Shown here: positions 9,089 to 16,944 of the stretch, piece by piece
Numbering within the stretch: the first letter of the stretch is position 1
Layout: each line of letters starts with the position of its first letter
Assembly: GCA_005881495.1 (NCBI GenBank)
Contig: VBHI01000214.1
Span: 1 to 28,493 of the forward strand
Direction: 5' to 3'
DNA from: Chloroflexota bacterium
GTDB taxonomy: Bacteria; Chloroflexota; Ktedonobacteria; Ktedonobacterales; Ktedonobacteraceae
DNA length: 28,493 nt
Translations under genes and position numbers: made by a program
The notes under the pieces: generated by a model
Databases searched by the model: none
What the model was told of the DNA's origin: nothing
What the model saw: the letters and a program-made list of their open reading frames with translations, nothing else

Positions 9089-9165
9089 TCTTACGCGCCA
9101 TCGGCGCTGTCTGAGGGGGGAGCCGTGTACGCTTTGCGCTGTCCGCACCCAGAAGGAGGAGCAGT

Positions 9166-10416
9166 GTGTTGGTATTTTCTAGTGTAACGATCAGTAAACT
9201 TATCTCTACTTGTGCCGTTGTTATTCTGTTGCTTGCAACGCTCGCGGCCTGTTCTACTCAACAAAACAGCAACAACGTCACCCAAGCCGGTCCGATTGTG
9301 ATTGGAGCCTCAATAGCCAACTCGGGTGATTTCTCGGCCGATGGGAAGCCCACCCAACAGGGTTACCAGCTCTGGGCGGACAACATTAATAAGCAAGGGG
9401 GGCTGCTGGGTCGCCAGGTCAGATTGGACCTGGTAAACGACAACAGCACCCCAGAGGGAGTGACGACAGCATACCAGAAGCTCATCAACGTGGACCATGT
9501 GGACCTCGTAGTCGGCCCGTTTGCGGACCTTACGGCTGTGGCGGCGGCAAAAGTCGCACATCGGTCGGGCTATGCGCTGATTGAAGGATCGGGGACGGCG
9601 GTGGCCGTTTTTCAGCAGGGCCTGGATAACATCTTCTCCGTCTCGCTTTCCGCGAAAAACTACATGGTCAGCTTCGCGGAATACATCCTGGCCCTCCCCG
9701 CGAATATGCGGCCCAAGACGGCCGCGTATTCTTCACAAGACGATCCGTTCCTTGTTCCGCAGTTGGACGCAGCGAGATCGCTGTTGGAGAATGGCGGCAT
9801 CAAAACGGTCCTCAACGAAAAGTACCCGGCGGAGACAAGCGACTATACGCCTTTTGCACAAAAGGTGATCGCGTCCGGGGCGGATCTGGTGATGCTGGGC
9901 ACCTTTACCCCGGACAGTATCGCTTACGTCAAAGCCTTTAAGCAGCAGCACTACAATCCAAAGGCCCTCATCGCAGCGAGCGGCCCTGACCAGGGCGACC
10001 AGTTCACCAAGCCAATCGGAGGCGTCAAAGTCGCCGAGGGCATCTTTGTCCCCAACGGGGGTTGGTATGCTGGTATCAACACCTTCCAGAACGACCAATT
10101 TCAGAAGGACTATATCGCCAAGTACGGTGGCACTGCCGCCGATATCAGCTCAGATACGGTGCAGGCGTACTCGGTGATGCAAGTACTTACGCAGGCCGCC
10201 AATAAAATCCATAGTATTGACAACGCCAAGCTCATACAGGAATTGCGCTCGGATTCGTTCGATACCCTGCAGGGGCCCGTGAAGTTCACCCCGGACGGGC
10301 AGAACAGCACCGCGGTCGCGTTTCTGTTCCAGTGGCAAAACGGGAATCTGATTCCCGTGTACCCGCAAGATCATGCGCAGGCGAACCCCGAGTTCCCCAA
10401 ACCGCCATGGCAGTAG
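9166..10416 (+). CDS. livK: Branched-chain amino acid-type ABC transporter substrate-binding lipoprotein
   Basis: This 416-residue extracytoplasmic solute receptor (Peripla_BP_6 fold) delivers its ligand to the LivHM permease. The start is GTG at 9166, with AAGGAGGA ending 5 bases upstream. Residues 1-29 form a lipoprotein signal: a hydrophobic run (AVVILLLATLAAC) ending in the lipobox L26-A-A-C29, so the mature protein is lipid-anchored at Cys29 with a short Asn/Gln/Ser linker. The N-lobe begins with PIVIGASIANSGDFS and contains the QGYQLWADNINKQGGLLGR segment and the DLVVGPF strand typical of the family. It heads the livKHMGF operon. HAAT systems carry branched-chain amino acids but also amides, urea and aromatic acids. 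With the neighbouring catabolic enzymes, a non-amino-acid ligand is possible. Confidence 0.92.
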   Translation: MLVFSSVTISKLISTCAVVILLLATLAACSTQQNSNNVTQAGPIVIGASIANSGDFSADGKPTQQGYQLWADNINKQGGLLGRQVRLDLVNDNSTPEGVTTAYQKLINVDHVDLVVGPFADLTAVAAAKVAHRSGYALIEGSGTAVAVFQQGLDNIFSVSLSAKNYMVSFAEYILALPANMRPKTAAYSSQDDPFLVPQLDAARSLLENGGIKTVLNEKYPAETSDYTPFAQKVIASGADLVMLGTFTPDSIAYVKAFKQQHYNPKALIAASGPDQGDQFTKPIGGVKVAEGIFVPNGGWYAGINTFQNDQFQKDYIAKYGGTAADISSDTVQAYSVMQVLTQAANKIHSIDNAKLIQELRSDSFDTLQGPVKFTPDGQNSTAVAFLFQWQNGNLIPVYPQDHAQANPEFPKPPWQ

Positions 10417-10423
10417 GAAGCAC

Positions 10424-10460
10424 CCAACCGTGGAGGAGCAGTTCGCCCTTCCACGGTTGG
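10424..10460 (+). promoter_or_regulatory. Perfect intercistronic hairpin between livK and livH
   Basis: CCAACCGTGGA and TCCACGGTTGG form a perfect 11-bp stem with a 15-base loop, starting 7 bases after the livK stop. No T-run follows, so it is unlikely to be a full terminator. Such hairpins after binding-protein genes usually protect the upstream message from 3' decay or cause partial read-through, giving more receptor than permease. Confidence 0.65.
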
Positions 10461-10506
10461 ACCACGCAGACGGACCTCTGGTTCGCACGGGCAGGAAGGT
10501 ATACCA

Positions 10507-11382
10507 GTGACACTCATCATTGAAGCCGTCGTCTTAGGGATATTGACAGGCAGTGTGTACGCGCTAATGGCATCGGGGCTGACCTTGATTTTTGGCGTGA
10601 TGGACATCATCAACATCGCGCAGGGGATTCTCGTCATCCTCGGAGCGTACCTCAGCTACACGCTGGAAAAATATCTCCACATTGACATCATACTGGGGCT
10701 CCTTGTGACCATCCCCGCTTTGTTTTTGCTGGGAATGGGCATCGAATGGGCTTTCATGCGTAGAATCAAGCGGGACCGCGTGATGATCTCAATCTTGGTG
10801 ACGTTTGCAGTTGCGCTCGTCATCGAGGGGCTGCTAAATTTCACCTTCACCGCCAACTATGTGCAACTCCAGGCGCCCTACATTGACGCGGCGATCCCGG
10901 TGTTCGGCTTCTACCTTCCCTACATCTATGTATTCGCGTTTATTCTCAGCGGGGTCCTGTTAACCCTGCTCTACTTCCTCGTGTATCGCACGAAGTTCGG
11001 TTTCGGCCTGCGCGCGTCGATGCAGGACCGCACGGCTGCGGCGCTCATCGGTATCGACGTGGAGCGCGTGCAGACGATCACCTTCGGTATAGGGGTTGCC
11101 CTTGCAGCGGCAGGGGGTATGGTTTTCGGCGCAACCAATCCGTTCAACGCTGCAAGTTGGGGTGACCTCATCTCCCGCTTGCTCGTGATCATCGTGCTGG
11201 GAGGAATGGGGAGCCTGCGAGGTGCCCTCTTTGCCTCCTTTGCCATGCTCGTTATCTCAGACGTGATCGATGTAGTCTGGTCTCCTATTTGGGCGAGCAC
11301 CGTCTTCTTCGCCTTGCTCATCGTCCTCCTGTTATTTCGCCCACAGGGCTTCTTCGGGCGGATCGAAGGAAGGAAGCAATGA
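10507..11382 (+). CDS. livH: Branched-chain amino acid-type ABC transporter permease LivH
   Basis: This is a 291-residue polytopic inner-membrane permease, the usual size for LivH. It starts with GTG at 10507, with AGGAAGG about 7 bases upstream. The N-terminus has GILTGSVYALMASGLTLIFGVMDIINIAQG, the characteristic LivH opening. A later DRTAAALIGIDVERVQTITFGIG segment is the cytoplasmic coupling loop that contacts the ATPases. It forms the translocation pathway with LivM. Its stop overlaps the livM start (ATGA), so the two subunits are translationally coupled. Confidence 0.94.
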   Translation: MTLIIEAVVLGILTGSVYALMASGLTLIFGVMDIINIAQGILVILGAYLSYTLEKYLHIDIILGLLVTIPALFLLGMGIEWAFMRRIKRDRVMISILVTFAVALVIEGLLNFTFTANYVQLQAPYIDAAIPVFGFYLPYIYVFAFILSGVLLTLLYFLVYRTKFGFGLRASMQDRTAAALIGIDVERVQTITFGIGVALAAAGGMVFGATNPFNAASWGDLISRLLVIIVLGGMGSLRGALFASFAMLVISDVIDVVWSPIWASTVFFALLIVLLLFRPQGFFGRIEGRKQ

Positions 11383-12416
11383 AAAAAATCAAAAGGTTCG
11401 GGCTGCTCGCATTGCTGGCTCTGCTGCTCGCGTTCCCGCAGCTATTTCCTGATCCGGCGGTGACCAGCATCGCCATCTTCGCCCTGCTCTATGCGGGGGC
11501 GGCGACCGCGTGGAATCTCTTCTCAGGGTACACGGGCTATATCTCCCTGGGCAGCGCGGTGTTTTACGGTGTTGGTGGGTACGCCCTGGCCCTGCTGTGT
11601 AAAGGCTGGAACATCCAGGGAGGATACGTTCCGTTTCTGCTGCTTCCCCTGGTAGGTCTGATTGCCAGCGTGTTTGCCATCCCGCTGGGCTGGATTGCTC
11701 TGCGCAGCAGCCGTCATGTTTTCGTCGTGATCACTATTGCTATGTTCAATATTATTCAGCTCCTGGCCTACAACCTGCCGGGCATCACCAACGGTTCGGC
11801 GGGGATGTTCCTCCCTACCCCACCGTGGGACGCCGCTTTTTTCAATACGCCTTTCTACTATGTCTCGCTCATCGTGCTGCTGTTCTCCATCGGCGTTTCG
11901 TGGTGGGTGCGCAACTCGAAGTATGGACTGGGCCTGCTGGCGATCCGCGACGATGAGGATCGAGCCCTGGGCCTGGGCGTGAAGACGGGCCCGTTCAAGC
12001 TGGTGGCATATGTGATCTCCGCCTTTTTTATCGGCATGATCGGTGCGCTGATTGCCTACTTCATCGGGTCGCTCTACCCGCCCTTTGCCTTCACCTCTGT
12101 CTTCGATATCAACGTTGCCTTGATGGCGTTCCTGGGAGGTATCGGTACCCTGGTGGGTCCAATAGTTGGAGCCTTTTTGTTAGAACCACTCACGCAATAC
12201 ATAACGGTGCAGTTGCAGGTCGTTGGTCTTGACCAAATCCTGTTCGGCTCGCTTATGTTGGCCGTCATCCTGCTGCTGCCCGAAGGGATCGTGCCAACAT
12301 TGCGCAGAAGATGGGTGAAATGGACGGCCTCCCGCAGCGCGACCTCTCCTGTCGCCGGTATCAGGGGGAAAGGGCAAGCCCTGCTCGTAAAGGGCGGGCG
12401 AGAAGGGAAAAGATAA
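11379..12416 (+). CDS. livM: Branched-chain amino acid-type ABC transporter permease LivM
   Basis: This 345-residue second permease subunit starts at the ATG at 11379, which overlaps the livH stop and has GGAAGGAAG just upstream. An in-frame extension back to 11289 would run through livH and is not expected to be used. Hydrophobic helices alternate with the LivM hallmarks NLFSGYTGYISLG near residues 47-59 and IRDDEDRALGLGV, the ATPase coupling loop. The C-terminus is a short basic tail, in clear contrast to the paralogue at 14365, which has a long extension. It ends 4 bases before livG. Confidence 0.93.
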   Translation: MKKIKRFGLLALLALLLAFPQLFPDPAVTSIAIFALLYAGAATAWNLFSGYTGYISLGSAVFYGVGGYALALLCKGWNIQGGYVPFLLLPLVGLIASVFAIPLGWIALRSSRHVFVVITIAMFNIIQLLAYNLPGITNGSAGMFLPTPPWDAAFFNTPFYYVSLIVLLFSIGVSWWVRNSKYGLGLLAIRDDEDRALGLGVKTGPFKLVAYVISAFFIGMIGALIAYFIGSLYPPFAFTSVFDINVALMAFLGGIGTLVGPIVGAFLLEPLTQYITVQLQVVGLDQILFGSLMLAVILLLPEGIVPTLRRRWVKWTASRSATSPVAGIRGKGQALLVKGGREGKR

Positions 12417-12420
12417 ACGC

Positions 12421-13152
12421 ATGAGCATTCTAGAAGCACAGAACGTCTCCAAGGCGTTTGGAGGTATTCATGCCCTCGATGCCTGCACTATTAGTGTCGA
12501 ACAAGGCTCTATCGCGGGGTTGATTGGCCCTAATGGTTCAGGTAAAACTACCCTGTTTAATGTGATCACAGGATATGAACGGCAAGACGCCGGGGTCATC
12601 CGGATCAACGGTAAAAAGATTGAGAAGCTGACGCCCGATAAGGTGTTCGGTATGGGAGTTGGTCGCACGTTTCAGTTGACGCGTATCTTCCCACGCCTCA
12701 CCGTGATGGAAAATATGCATGTGGCGGTGCAGCGCAGAGGCACCACGAGTTTGCTCAGCCGGTGGAGCTCCTCGCACGAGCAACGCCAGGCCCTGGAATT
12801 GCTGGAGTTCGTGGGCCTGACCGAACTCCAGGATGTGCCTGCTGGCAACCTCTCCTATGGGCAAAAGAAGTTGCTTGAGTTCGCATTCATCCTTATTGCC
12901 CAGCCGCAGGTGATCCTGCTGGATGAGCCCGCTGGCGGCATCAATCCTACCGTGATTCATTACCTGCAGGATCGCATCCGCGATCTCAATCAACGAGGAG
13001 TTACCTTTCTGATCGTTGAGCACAACATGGAGTTTGTAATGAGCCTCTGCGATACCGTGACCGTCTTGCATCGGGGAACGACTATTGCCAGTGGCACACC
13101 GCAAGCAGTACGGAGTAATCCGGCGGTGCTAGAAGCTTACCTGGGAGACTAA
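12421..13152 (+). CDS. livG: Branched-chain amino acid-type ABC transporter ATP-binding protein LivG
   Basis: This 243-residue ATPase drives the transporter. It has Walker A GPNGSGKT (36-43), the Q-loop around [10 protein letters not shown], the signature LSYGQ (144-148; the consensus second G is Y, as is common in LivG), Walker [14 protein letters not shown] (from 164) and switch histidine H201 in VEHNMEF. The AGGINP motif after Walker B and the [12 protein letters not shown]-terminus are typical of LivG rather than LivF. The gene starts 4 bases after livM and is followed 5 bases later by livF. Confidence 0.95.
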   Translation: MSILEAQNVSKAFGGIHALDACTISVEQGSIAGLIGPNGSGKTTLFNVITGYERQDAGVIRINGKKIEKLTPDKVFGMGVGRTFQLTRIFPRLTVMENMHVAVQRRGTTSLLSRWSSSHEQRQALELLEFVGLTELQDVPAGNLSYGQKKLLEFAFILIAQPQVILLDEPAGGINPTVIHYLQDRIRDLNQRGVTFLIVEHNMEFVMSLCDTVTVLHRGTTIASGTPQAVRSNPAVLEAYLGD

Positions 13153-13157
13153 GGCGG

Positions 13158-13880
13158 ATGGTATTACAATTACACAAGGTGTTTGCCGGCTATGATGGGG
13201 GCGATGTGCTCCAAGGTGTCGATCTCCTGGTTGAGAAAGGTGGCATTACCTGCATCGTCGGACCCAATGGGGCAGGGAAATCGACGGTATTGCGGACCAT
13301 TAGCGGTCTCATCAAACCACGCCTGGGCACCATCACATTTGAAGGGCGTTCCATCGTCGGCATGACGCCACGGCACATACTGGCCCTTGGAATTGCACAG
13401 GTGCCACAAAACCACAGTCTCTTTAAAGATCTGACAGTCAGAGAAAACGTCAAATTGGGTGGCTATATGCTGCGCGATGAATCTCTGGTGGACCGCCGCT
13501 TGCACAAAGCCGAAGACCTGTTCCCCATTGTGAAAGAGCGAGCAGGGGAAAGGGCCGGCAGCCTGTCGGGTGGTCAGCAACGCATGGTCGAGTTCGCTCG
13601 CTGCCTGATGCTCGATCCATCCCTGATCCTGCTGGATGAGCCCTCGATGGGATTAGACCCAAAAACACTCAAACAGGTGCTTGAGACGGTGAAAGTGATG
13701 GAGAGCCTGGGAAAGACGCTACTGCTGGTCGAGCAAAATGTGCGCACGGGGCTCGGCCTGGCAACGCACGGGGTCGTGATGGAGAGTGGGCGTGTTCGCC
13801 TGGAAGGAACGCACGATCAAATTCTGGGGAACCCGGAAATTAGTCACCTGTATCTCGGTGGCACGCTCTCCGGAGCCTGA
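13158..13880 (+). CDS. livF: Branched-chain amino acid-type ABC transporter ATP-binding protein LivF
   Basis: This 240-residue second ATPase pairs with LivG. It shows Walker A GPNGAGKS (35-42), the Q-loop [13 protein letters not shown], the signature LSGGQ (136-140), Walker [12 protein letters not shown] (156-166) and VEQN (191-194), where the switch histidine is Gln, as is usual in LivF. The [19 protein letters not shown] opening and the HLYLGG ending fit the family. It is the last gene of the operon. I see no strong terminator after it, so some read-through toward the second livM is possible. Confidence 0.95.
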   Translation: MVLQLHKVFAGYDGGDVLQGVDLLVEKGGITCIVGPNGAGKSTVLRTISGLIKPRLGTITFEGRSIVGMTPRHILALGIAQVPQNHSLFKDLTVRENVKLGGYMLRDESLVDRRLHKAEDLFPIVKERAGERAGSLSGGQQRMVEFARCLMLDPSLILLDEPSMGLDPKTLKQVLETVKVMESLGKTLLLVEQNVRTGLGLATHGVVMESGRVRLEGTHDQILGNPEISHLYLGGTLSGA

Positions 13881-14364
13881 TATCCAACGCTGAGCGGCAA
13901 CCAACACGCAAGCACTCGTGGGACTTGCAGTCAATAGCCAGGGATTTGTCTACAAGGCGGACATGGTGCGAGAGCGCGTCCAAAGGTTCGATTCCCATGG
14001 GCAAAGCCGGTTCTCCTGGGGGTGCCTTGGGAAAGCGCAGGGTCAATTCGACTTTGGGCTTAACGAATGTGAGGGTCCACAAATCTAGAAGATCCCCACT
14101 CCTTATCAGACGTCGTGGGCCGACCGAAAAAAGCTTTACCCGTCGTATCGTACAAGCAGTATTTCAAAAAATGCGGAACTCCCAAAAAGAGAGTACCCAA
14201 TGCTGTTGTCACCGTTTCCCCCCCAATTATCCCATTGGAAGCGTTTTTCTTGCGTTTCATTCCTCTGCTTGTTATGATATTTCCCTACTGTGATGTGTTA
14301 TATATCGTGAGGGGAAGGACTACATCACTGCCCGCTGAAACCATGAAGGAGAGCCTTGCTGCTT
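13881..14364. other. Intergenic region between livF and second livM
   Basis: About 480 bases contain no gene I can support. A GGTTCGATTCC string near 13983 mimics a tRNA T-loop but has no matching stems. Homopolymer runs of A and C (14126-14225) give several short open frames without ribosome binding sites. A promoter candidate lies at 14250-14278. Confidence 0.5.
14250..14278 (+). promoter_or_regulatory. Candidate promoter for the second livM
   Basis: TTGCGT at 14250-14255 and TATGAT at 14273-14278 are spaced by 17 bases, with an extended -10 TG dinucleotide (TGTTATGAT). Transcription would start near 14285, about 80 bases before the gene, which suggests it can be expressed independently of livKHMGF. 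Confidence 0.5.
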
Positions 14365-15936
14365 ATGTTTCCTGTCAGTTCTACCCGTAAAATGACGAAC
14401 GGAACACCTTTTCGGGTTGCGCTTGGCTATATGTATGTGAAATCTATGAAACATTTCAGAACCCTGGCATTGTTCGCCGTTATCCTCAGTTCCCTGGTAT
14501 TCCCCCTGTTGATCGGAGACCCGACCATCACGGCCATGGCGGTGGATACGCTGTTGCTGATGGCGGCTGCAGTCTCCTGGAATATCTTCTCGGGCTACAC
14601 AGGTTATATCTCCCTGGGGCAGGCCACGTATTACGGTCTTGGCGCCTATTCCCTGGCGGTTGCCTGCCAGAACTGGAATATAACAGATGGATACAGACCC
14701 TTTTTGTTGGTGCCGTTAGCGGGGCTGGTCGCTGGCGTCGTTGCTCTCCCATTAGGATGGATTGCCCTGCGCACGCGGCGATATACGTTCATGGTGATCA
14801 CCATCGCCCTGTTCTTTATCTTCCAACTGCTCGCCTTTAACCTGAGAGGCATCACTGGCGGCTCAGCAGGGATTTTCCTCCCGCTTCCCAGTTGGAGTAG
14901 TGATTTTATGAACCTGACGTTCTACTATGTGGCCCTTGCCCTGCTTCTCACGGTGGTCTTCGTCTCCTGGTGGATACGGAGATCGAAATTTGGATTGGTT
15001 CTCCTGGCCATCCGCGATGACGAGGACCGGGCATATGGCCTGGGCGTTTCAACAACTTGGTTCAAGCTGGGAGCGTATGTGCTCTCTGCGGCATTCACTG
15101 GGATGGTTGGCGCCGCCTCCATCTACTTCGCGGGCCTGGTCACTCCCTCCTTCGCCTTTGATACGACCCTGAACGTCAATGTGGTTGCAGCTACCTTTCT
15201 CGGGGGTGTAGGAAGCGTGATGGGTCCAATTGTCGGGGGCCTGTTGTTTGATCCCCTTCAAACATACCTGACCCAGCAGTTAGGCCCTGCCACAACTGGC
15301 ATCAACCAGATGCTCTTTGGCGGCCTCCTGCTACTGGTTATTCTGCTCCTACCTGAGGGGATTGTGCCCTCACTCAGCAAGCGCTGGCAATCATGGATGT
15401 CGGGCCGTCACAAGAGCGTAAGCAGGGAGGCGCTACAACCTCAAGTAGATGCTGCCCCGGTGGACGCCGTATCGGTAGATGCTGTCCCAGTAGACGCCGT
15501 ATCGGTAGATGCTTTACCGGAAGTATCCATGGAATCTGTTGGCTCCGTAGCCTTCCAATGGATGGGAGCGCAGAGTTTTGCCATTGCCCAACGGCCCAGC
15601 CAAAGCATCATACCTCTTCCCCTTTACTACGACGAGCAGGGAGTATTTCTGCCTACCTTTACAGGATCCTTGCAAAGAATCAAAGCACAGCGACTGAAGC
15701 CTTTTTCGCATGGTGAATCTATTCTGATCACACAAGAGAACACAGTAGATTCCTCGGTCATGATCAAGCAAGAAAACATAGTAGATTCTTCGGTTATGAC
15801 CACGCAAGAGATGATGGTAAATTCCTCGTCCGTGAGTTGGAGGTGTCCGCGTTGCCGCAAACCCTTCCTCCTCAAGGGTAATAACTGTTACTGCCCGCGA
15901 TGTGGTATTATCCGTTCCTTATCTGAAGCTAGGTAA
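14365..15936 (+). CDS. LivM-type permease with tandem-repeat tail and C-terminal zinc ribbon
   Basis: This 523-residue protein is built of two parts. Residues about 28-350 are a LivM permease closely paralogous to the gene at 11379, with NIFSGYTGYISLGQ and IRDDEDRAYGLGV. The rest is an extra tail of about 160 residues. It begins with about 2.5 copies of a ten-residue VDAVPVDAVS-type repeat (361-385), then a Gln/Ser-rich segment and three copies of a twelve-residue QENxVDSSVM-type repeat (455-490). It ends with CPRC-x12-CPRC (C494, C497, C510, C513), a rubredoxin-like zinc ribbon. The start is uncertain: AAGGAG at 14346-14351 lies 4 bases before a TTG at 14356 and 13 before the ATG at 14365, while alignment with the paralogue would favour the ATG at 14446. 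No livH, livG or livF partner is adjacent, so it may exchange with LivM in the upstream system. Confidence 0.88.
   Translation: MFPVSSTRKMTNGTPFRVALGYMYVKSMKHFRTLALFAVILSSLVFPLLIGDPTITAMAVDTLLLMAAAVSWNIFSGYTGYISLGQATYYGLGAYSLAVACQNWNITDGYRPFLLVPLAGLVAGVVALPLGWIALRTRRYTFMVITIALFFIFQLLAFNLRGITGGSAGIFLPLPSWSSDFMNLTFYYVALALLLTVVFVSWWIRRSKFGLVLLAIRDDEDRAYGLGVSTTWFKLGAYVLSAAFTGMVGAASIYFAGLVTPSFAFDTTLNVNVVAATFLGGVGSVMGPIVGGLLFDPLQTYLTQQLGPATTGINQMLFGGLLLLVILLLPEGIVPSLSKRWQSWMSGRHKSVSREALQPQVDAAPVDAVSVDAVPVDAVSVDALPEVSMESVGSVAFQWMGAQSFAIAQRPSQSIIPLPLYYDEQGVFLPTFTGSLQRIKAQRLKPFSHGESILITQENTVDSSVMIKQENIVDSSVMTTQEMMVNSSSVSWRCPRCRKPFLLKGNNCYCPRCGIIRSLSEAR
15445..15520 (+). repeat. 30-bp tandem repeat within the second livM tail
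   Basis: Two full 30-base units (15445-15474 and 15475-15504) and a partial third encode repeated VDA-[AV]-PVDAVS peptides. The inner period is 15 bases. Copies differ by a few bases, mostly silent, so the peptide is kept in frame. Confidence 0.85.
15727..15834 (+). repeat. 36-bp tandem repeat within the second livM tail
   Basis: Three 36-base units (15727-15762, 15763-15798, 15799-15834) encode a twelve-residue repeat of the form xxQExxVDSSVM. The third copy has diverged. All units are in frame and lie just before the zinc ribbon. Confidence 0.85.
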
Positions 15937-15980
15937 GCAGTCTGCTTCTCGCCTATTATTGAGGAGCGTAATAACATAAA

Positions 15981-16010
15981 CAAGAGGCTAGCTCATCTGC
16001 TAGCCTCTTG
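15981..16010. terminator. Bidirectional terminator between second livM and the RRM gene
   Basis: CAAGAGGCTAGC and GCTAGCCTCTTG form a perfect 12-bp stem with a TCATCT loop. On the - strand the stem is followed by a T-rich stretch (TTTATGTTATT); on the + strand by TCCATTTCG. It sits between convergent genes and can serve both. Confidence 0.8.
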
Positions 16011-16069
16011 TCCATTTCGTGTGTTCTACACTACAAACTGCTAAGTTTCGCGCTGCCAGTCATCGGGGT

Positions 16070-16339
16070 TTAGTAGCGATTCCTGCGATCAGTTGTTTGG
16101 CGCTCGCGTGCCTCGTTGACAACAATGGTGCGATTACCCAAAATGGTTCCGTTTAGCCGCTCAATGGCGGTTCGTGCCTCTTGATCGTTGCTCATATCGA
16201 CAAAACCAAAACCTTTGCTTCGTCCTGAGGCGCGATCAGTAATGACCGTTGCCGAAGTAACGTGTCCCACCTGTGCGAAAAGATCGAGTAGATCTTGTTC
16301 GGTCGTTTGATAGGGAAGTCCCCCTACATAAATTCTCAT
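16070..16339 (-). CDS. Single-RRM RNA-binding protein
   Basis: This small protein (89 residues) consists of one RNA recognition motif and a short Arg-rich end. I chose the ATG at 16339 (MRIYVGGLPY) because AGGAG lies 9 bases upstream and family members start this way; an upstream ATG at 16363 lacks a binding site. RNP2 is IYVGGL (3-8) and RNP1 is KGFGFVDM (42-49), with the aromatic residues that stack on RNA intact. Bacterial proteins of this type, such as cyanobacterial Rbp, bind RNA and are often cold-induced. The gene has its own promoter and a leader of about 90 bases. Confidence 0.93.
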   Translation of the reverse strand: MRIYVGGLPYQTTEQDLLDLFAQVGHVTSATVITDRASGRSKGFGFVDMSNDQEARTAIERLNGTILGNRTIVVNEARERQTTDRRNRY

Positions 16340-16436
16340 AAGAGTATGCTCCTGTGCCGACATCTATCAATGCATTGACGCTCGAAGAAACCATTTCTCA
16401 CAGAAGCGATACAATTCTTTTTTGATGCCATGTACC

Positions 16437-16453
16437 ATTATAACACATTGTGT
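16437..16453 (-). promoter_or_regulatory. Extended -10 promoter with overlapping palindrome, RRM gene
   Basis: On the - strand, TGT-TATAAT gives a consensus -10 box (16437-16442) with the extended TG motif; no good -35 box is visible, as is usual for extended -10 promoters. A perfect palindrome ACACA-T-TGTGT (16443-16453) abuts it and could be an operator. Transcription would start near 16430. Confidence 0.55.
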
Positions 16454-16603
16454 GAGCAGTTTATTTCCATATCTGCCAGGTGGCTCAAAAGTGGGCAACC
16501 GCAGCCACCCCCAAAAAGTAAAATCAGCCGTTCTCAACCCCACAATTTGGAGATGAAACGACTGAGACGATATCGTTAGAGCGGCCTGTAAAGCCAATTC
16601 AAG

Positions 16604-16677
16604 TGGGCGACAAGGGACTCGAACCCCTGACCTACTGCGTGTAAAGCAGCCGCTCTAACCAGCTGAGCTAGTCGCCC
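16604..16677 (-). tRNA. tRNA-Val (anticodon TAC)
   Basis: The - strand folds into a standard 74-base tRNA: acceptor GGGCGAC / GTCGCCC with discriminator A, a D-arm with AGCTCAGCTGGTTAGAGC, an anticodon stem GCTGC / GCAGT around the loop TTTACAC (anticodon TAC), and a T-arm GGGTTCGAGTCCC. CCA is not encoded. It lies 49 bases downstream of tRNA-Leu on the same strand. Confidence 0.95.
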
Positions 16678-16693
16678 CCAATAAAGAGCAATC

Positions 16694-16713
16694 AGGCACC
16701 CACCAGGGTGCCT
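16694..16713 (-). terminator. Hairpin between tRNA-Leu and tRNA-Val
   Basis: AGGCACCC and GGGTGCCT form a perfect 8-bp stem with a 4-base loop between the two tRNA genes. Only a loose T-rich stretch follows on the - strand (TGCTCTTTATT), so it could be a weak terminator or a processing structure for a tRNA-Leu/tRNA-Val transcript. Confidence 0.45.
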
Positions 16714-16726
16714 CTTCTGTTCCAGG

Positions 16727-16808
16727 TGCCCTCGAGTGGACTCGAACCACCACGCCCTTTCGAGCACAGGCCCTCAACCTGCTGCGTATACCATTCCGCC
16801 ACGAGGGC
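16727..16808 (-). tRNA. tRNA-Leu (anticodon GAG)
   Basis: An 82-base class II tRNA on the - strand has acceptor GCCCTCG / CGAGGGC with discriminator A, an anticodon stem GCAGG / CCTGT around TTGAGGG (anticodon GAG), a long variable arm (GTGCTCGAAAGGGCGT) and a T-arm with GGTTCGAGTCC. CCA is not encoded. Confidence 0.94.
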
Positions 16809-16832
16809 AAATCATAACGGATTACGTGTGCA

Positions 16833-16861
16833 ATTCTATCTCAAACCTCCCTGCTTGTCAA
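16833..16861 (-). promoter_or_regulatory. Near-consensus promoter for the tRNA genes
   Basis: On the - strand, a perfect TTGACA (16856-16861) and TAGAAT (16833-16838) are separated by 17 bases. The predicted start near 16826 gives a leader of about 18 bases before tRNA-Leu, as expected for a strong stable-RNA promoter. Confidence 0.85.
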
Positions 16862-16944
16862 TCCCCATTTTTACCAGGTCAGGAGGTCACAAAGGTCGCC
16901 CCATGTACACCAGCCTGGGCTTCTCTCTCTTTGCATAATAATTA

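Larger units (their letters stand above)
8207..9165. other. Long intergenic region with coding relics and candidate promoters
   Basis: About 960 bases separate the molybdenum hydroxylase gene from livK on the opposite strand. No convincing intact gene is visible. It holds a possible degenerate transposase fragment (8327-8509), a 29-codon orphan frame at 8512-8601 that starts with ATG but has no ribosome binding site, a 7-bp hairpin at 8559-8578, and two candidate promoters reading toward livK (8799-8827 and 9059-9088). A GAGGTT/AACCTC hairpin lies at 8973-8990 in the putative leader. Confidence 0.6.

Noticed and set aside
13960..14000. tRNA-like T-loop (GGTTCGATTCC) after livF
   Set aside because: The flanking bases do not form a T-stem, and no matching acceptor or anticodon arms exist within the preceding 80 bases.
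14060..14260. Frame on the - strand with DTTGKAFFGRP, faintly like a transposase segment
   Set aside because: There is no ribosome binding site, no catalytic motif and no terminal inverted repeats; it is overlapped by an equally open frame on the other strand.
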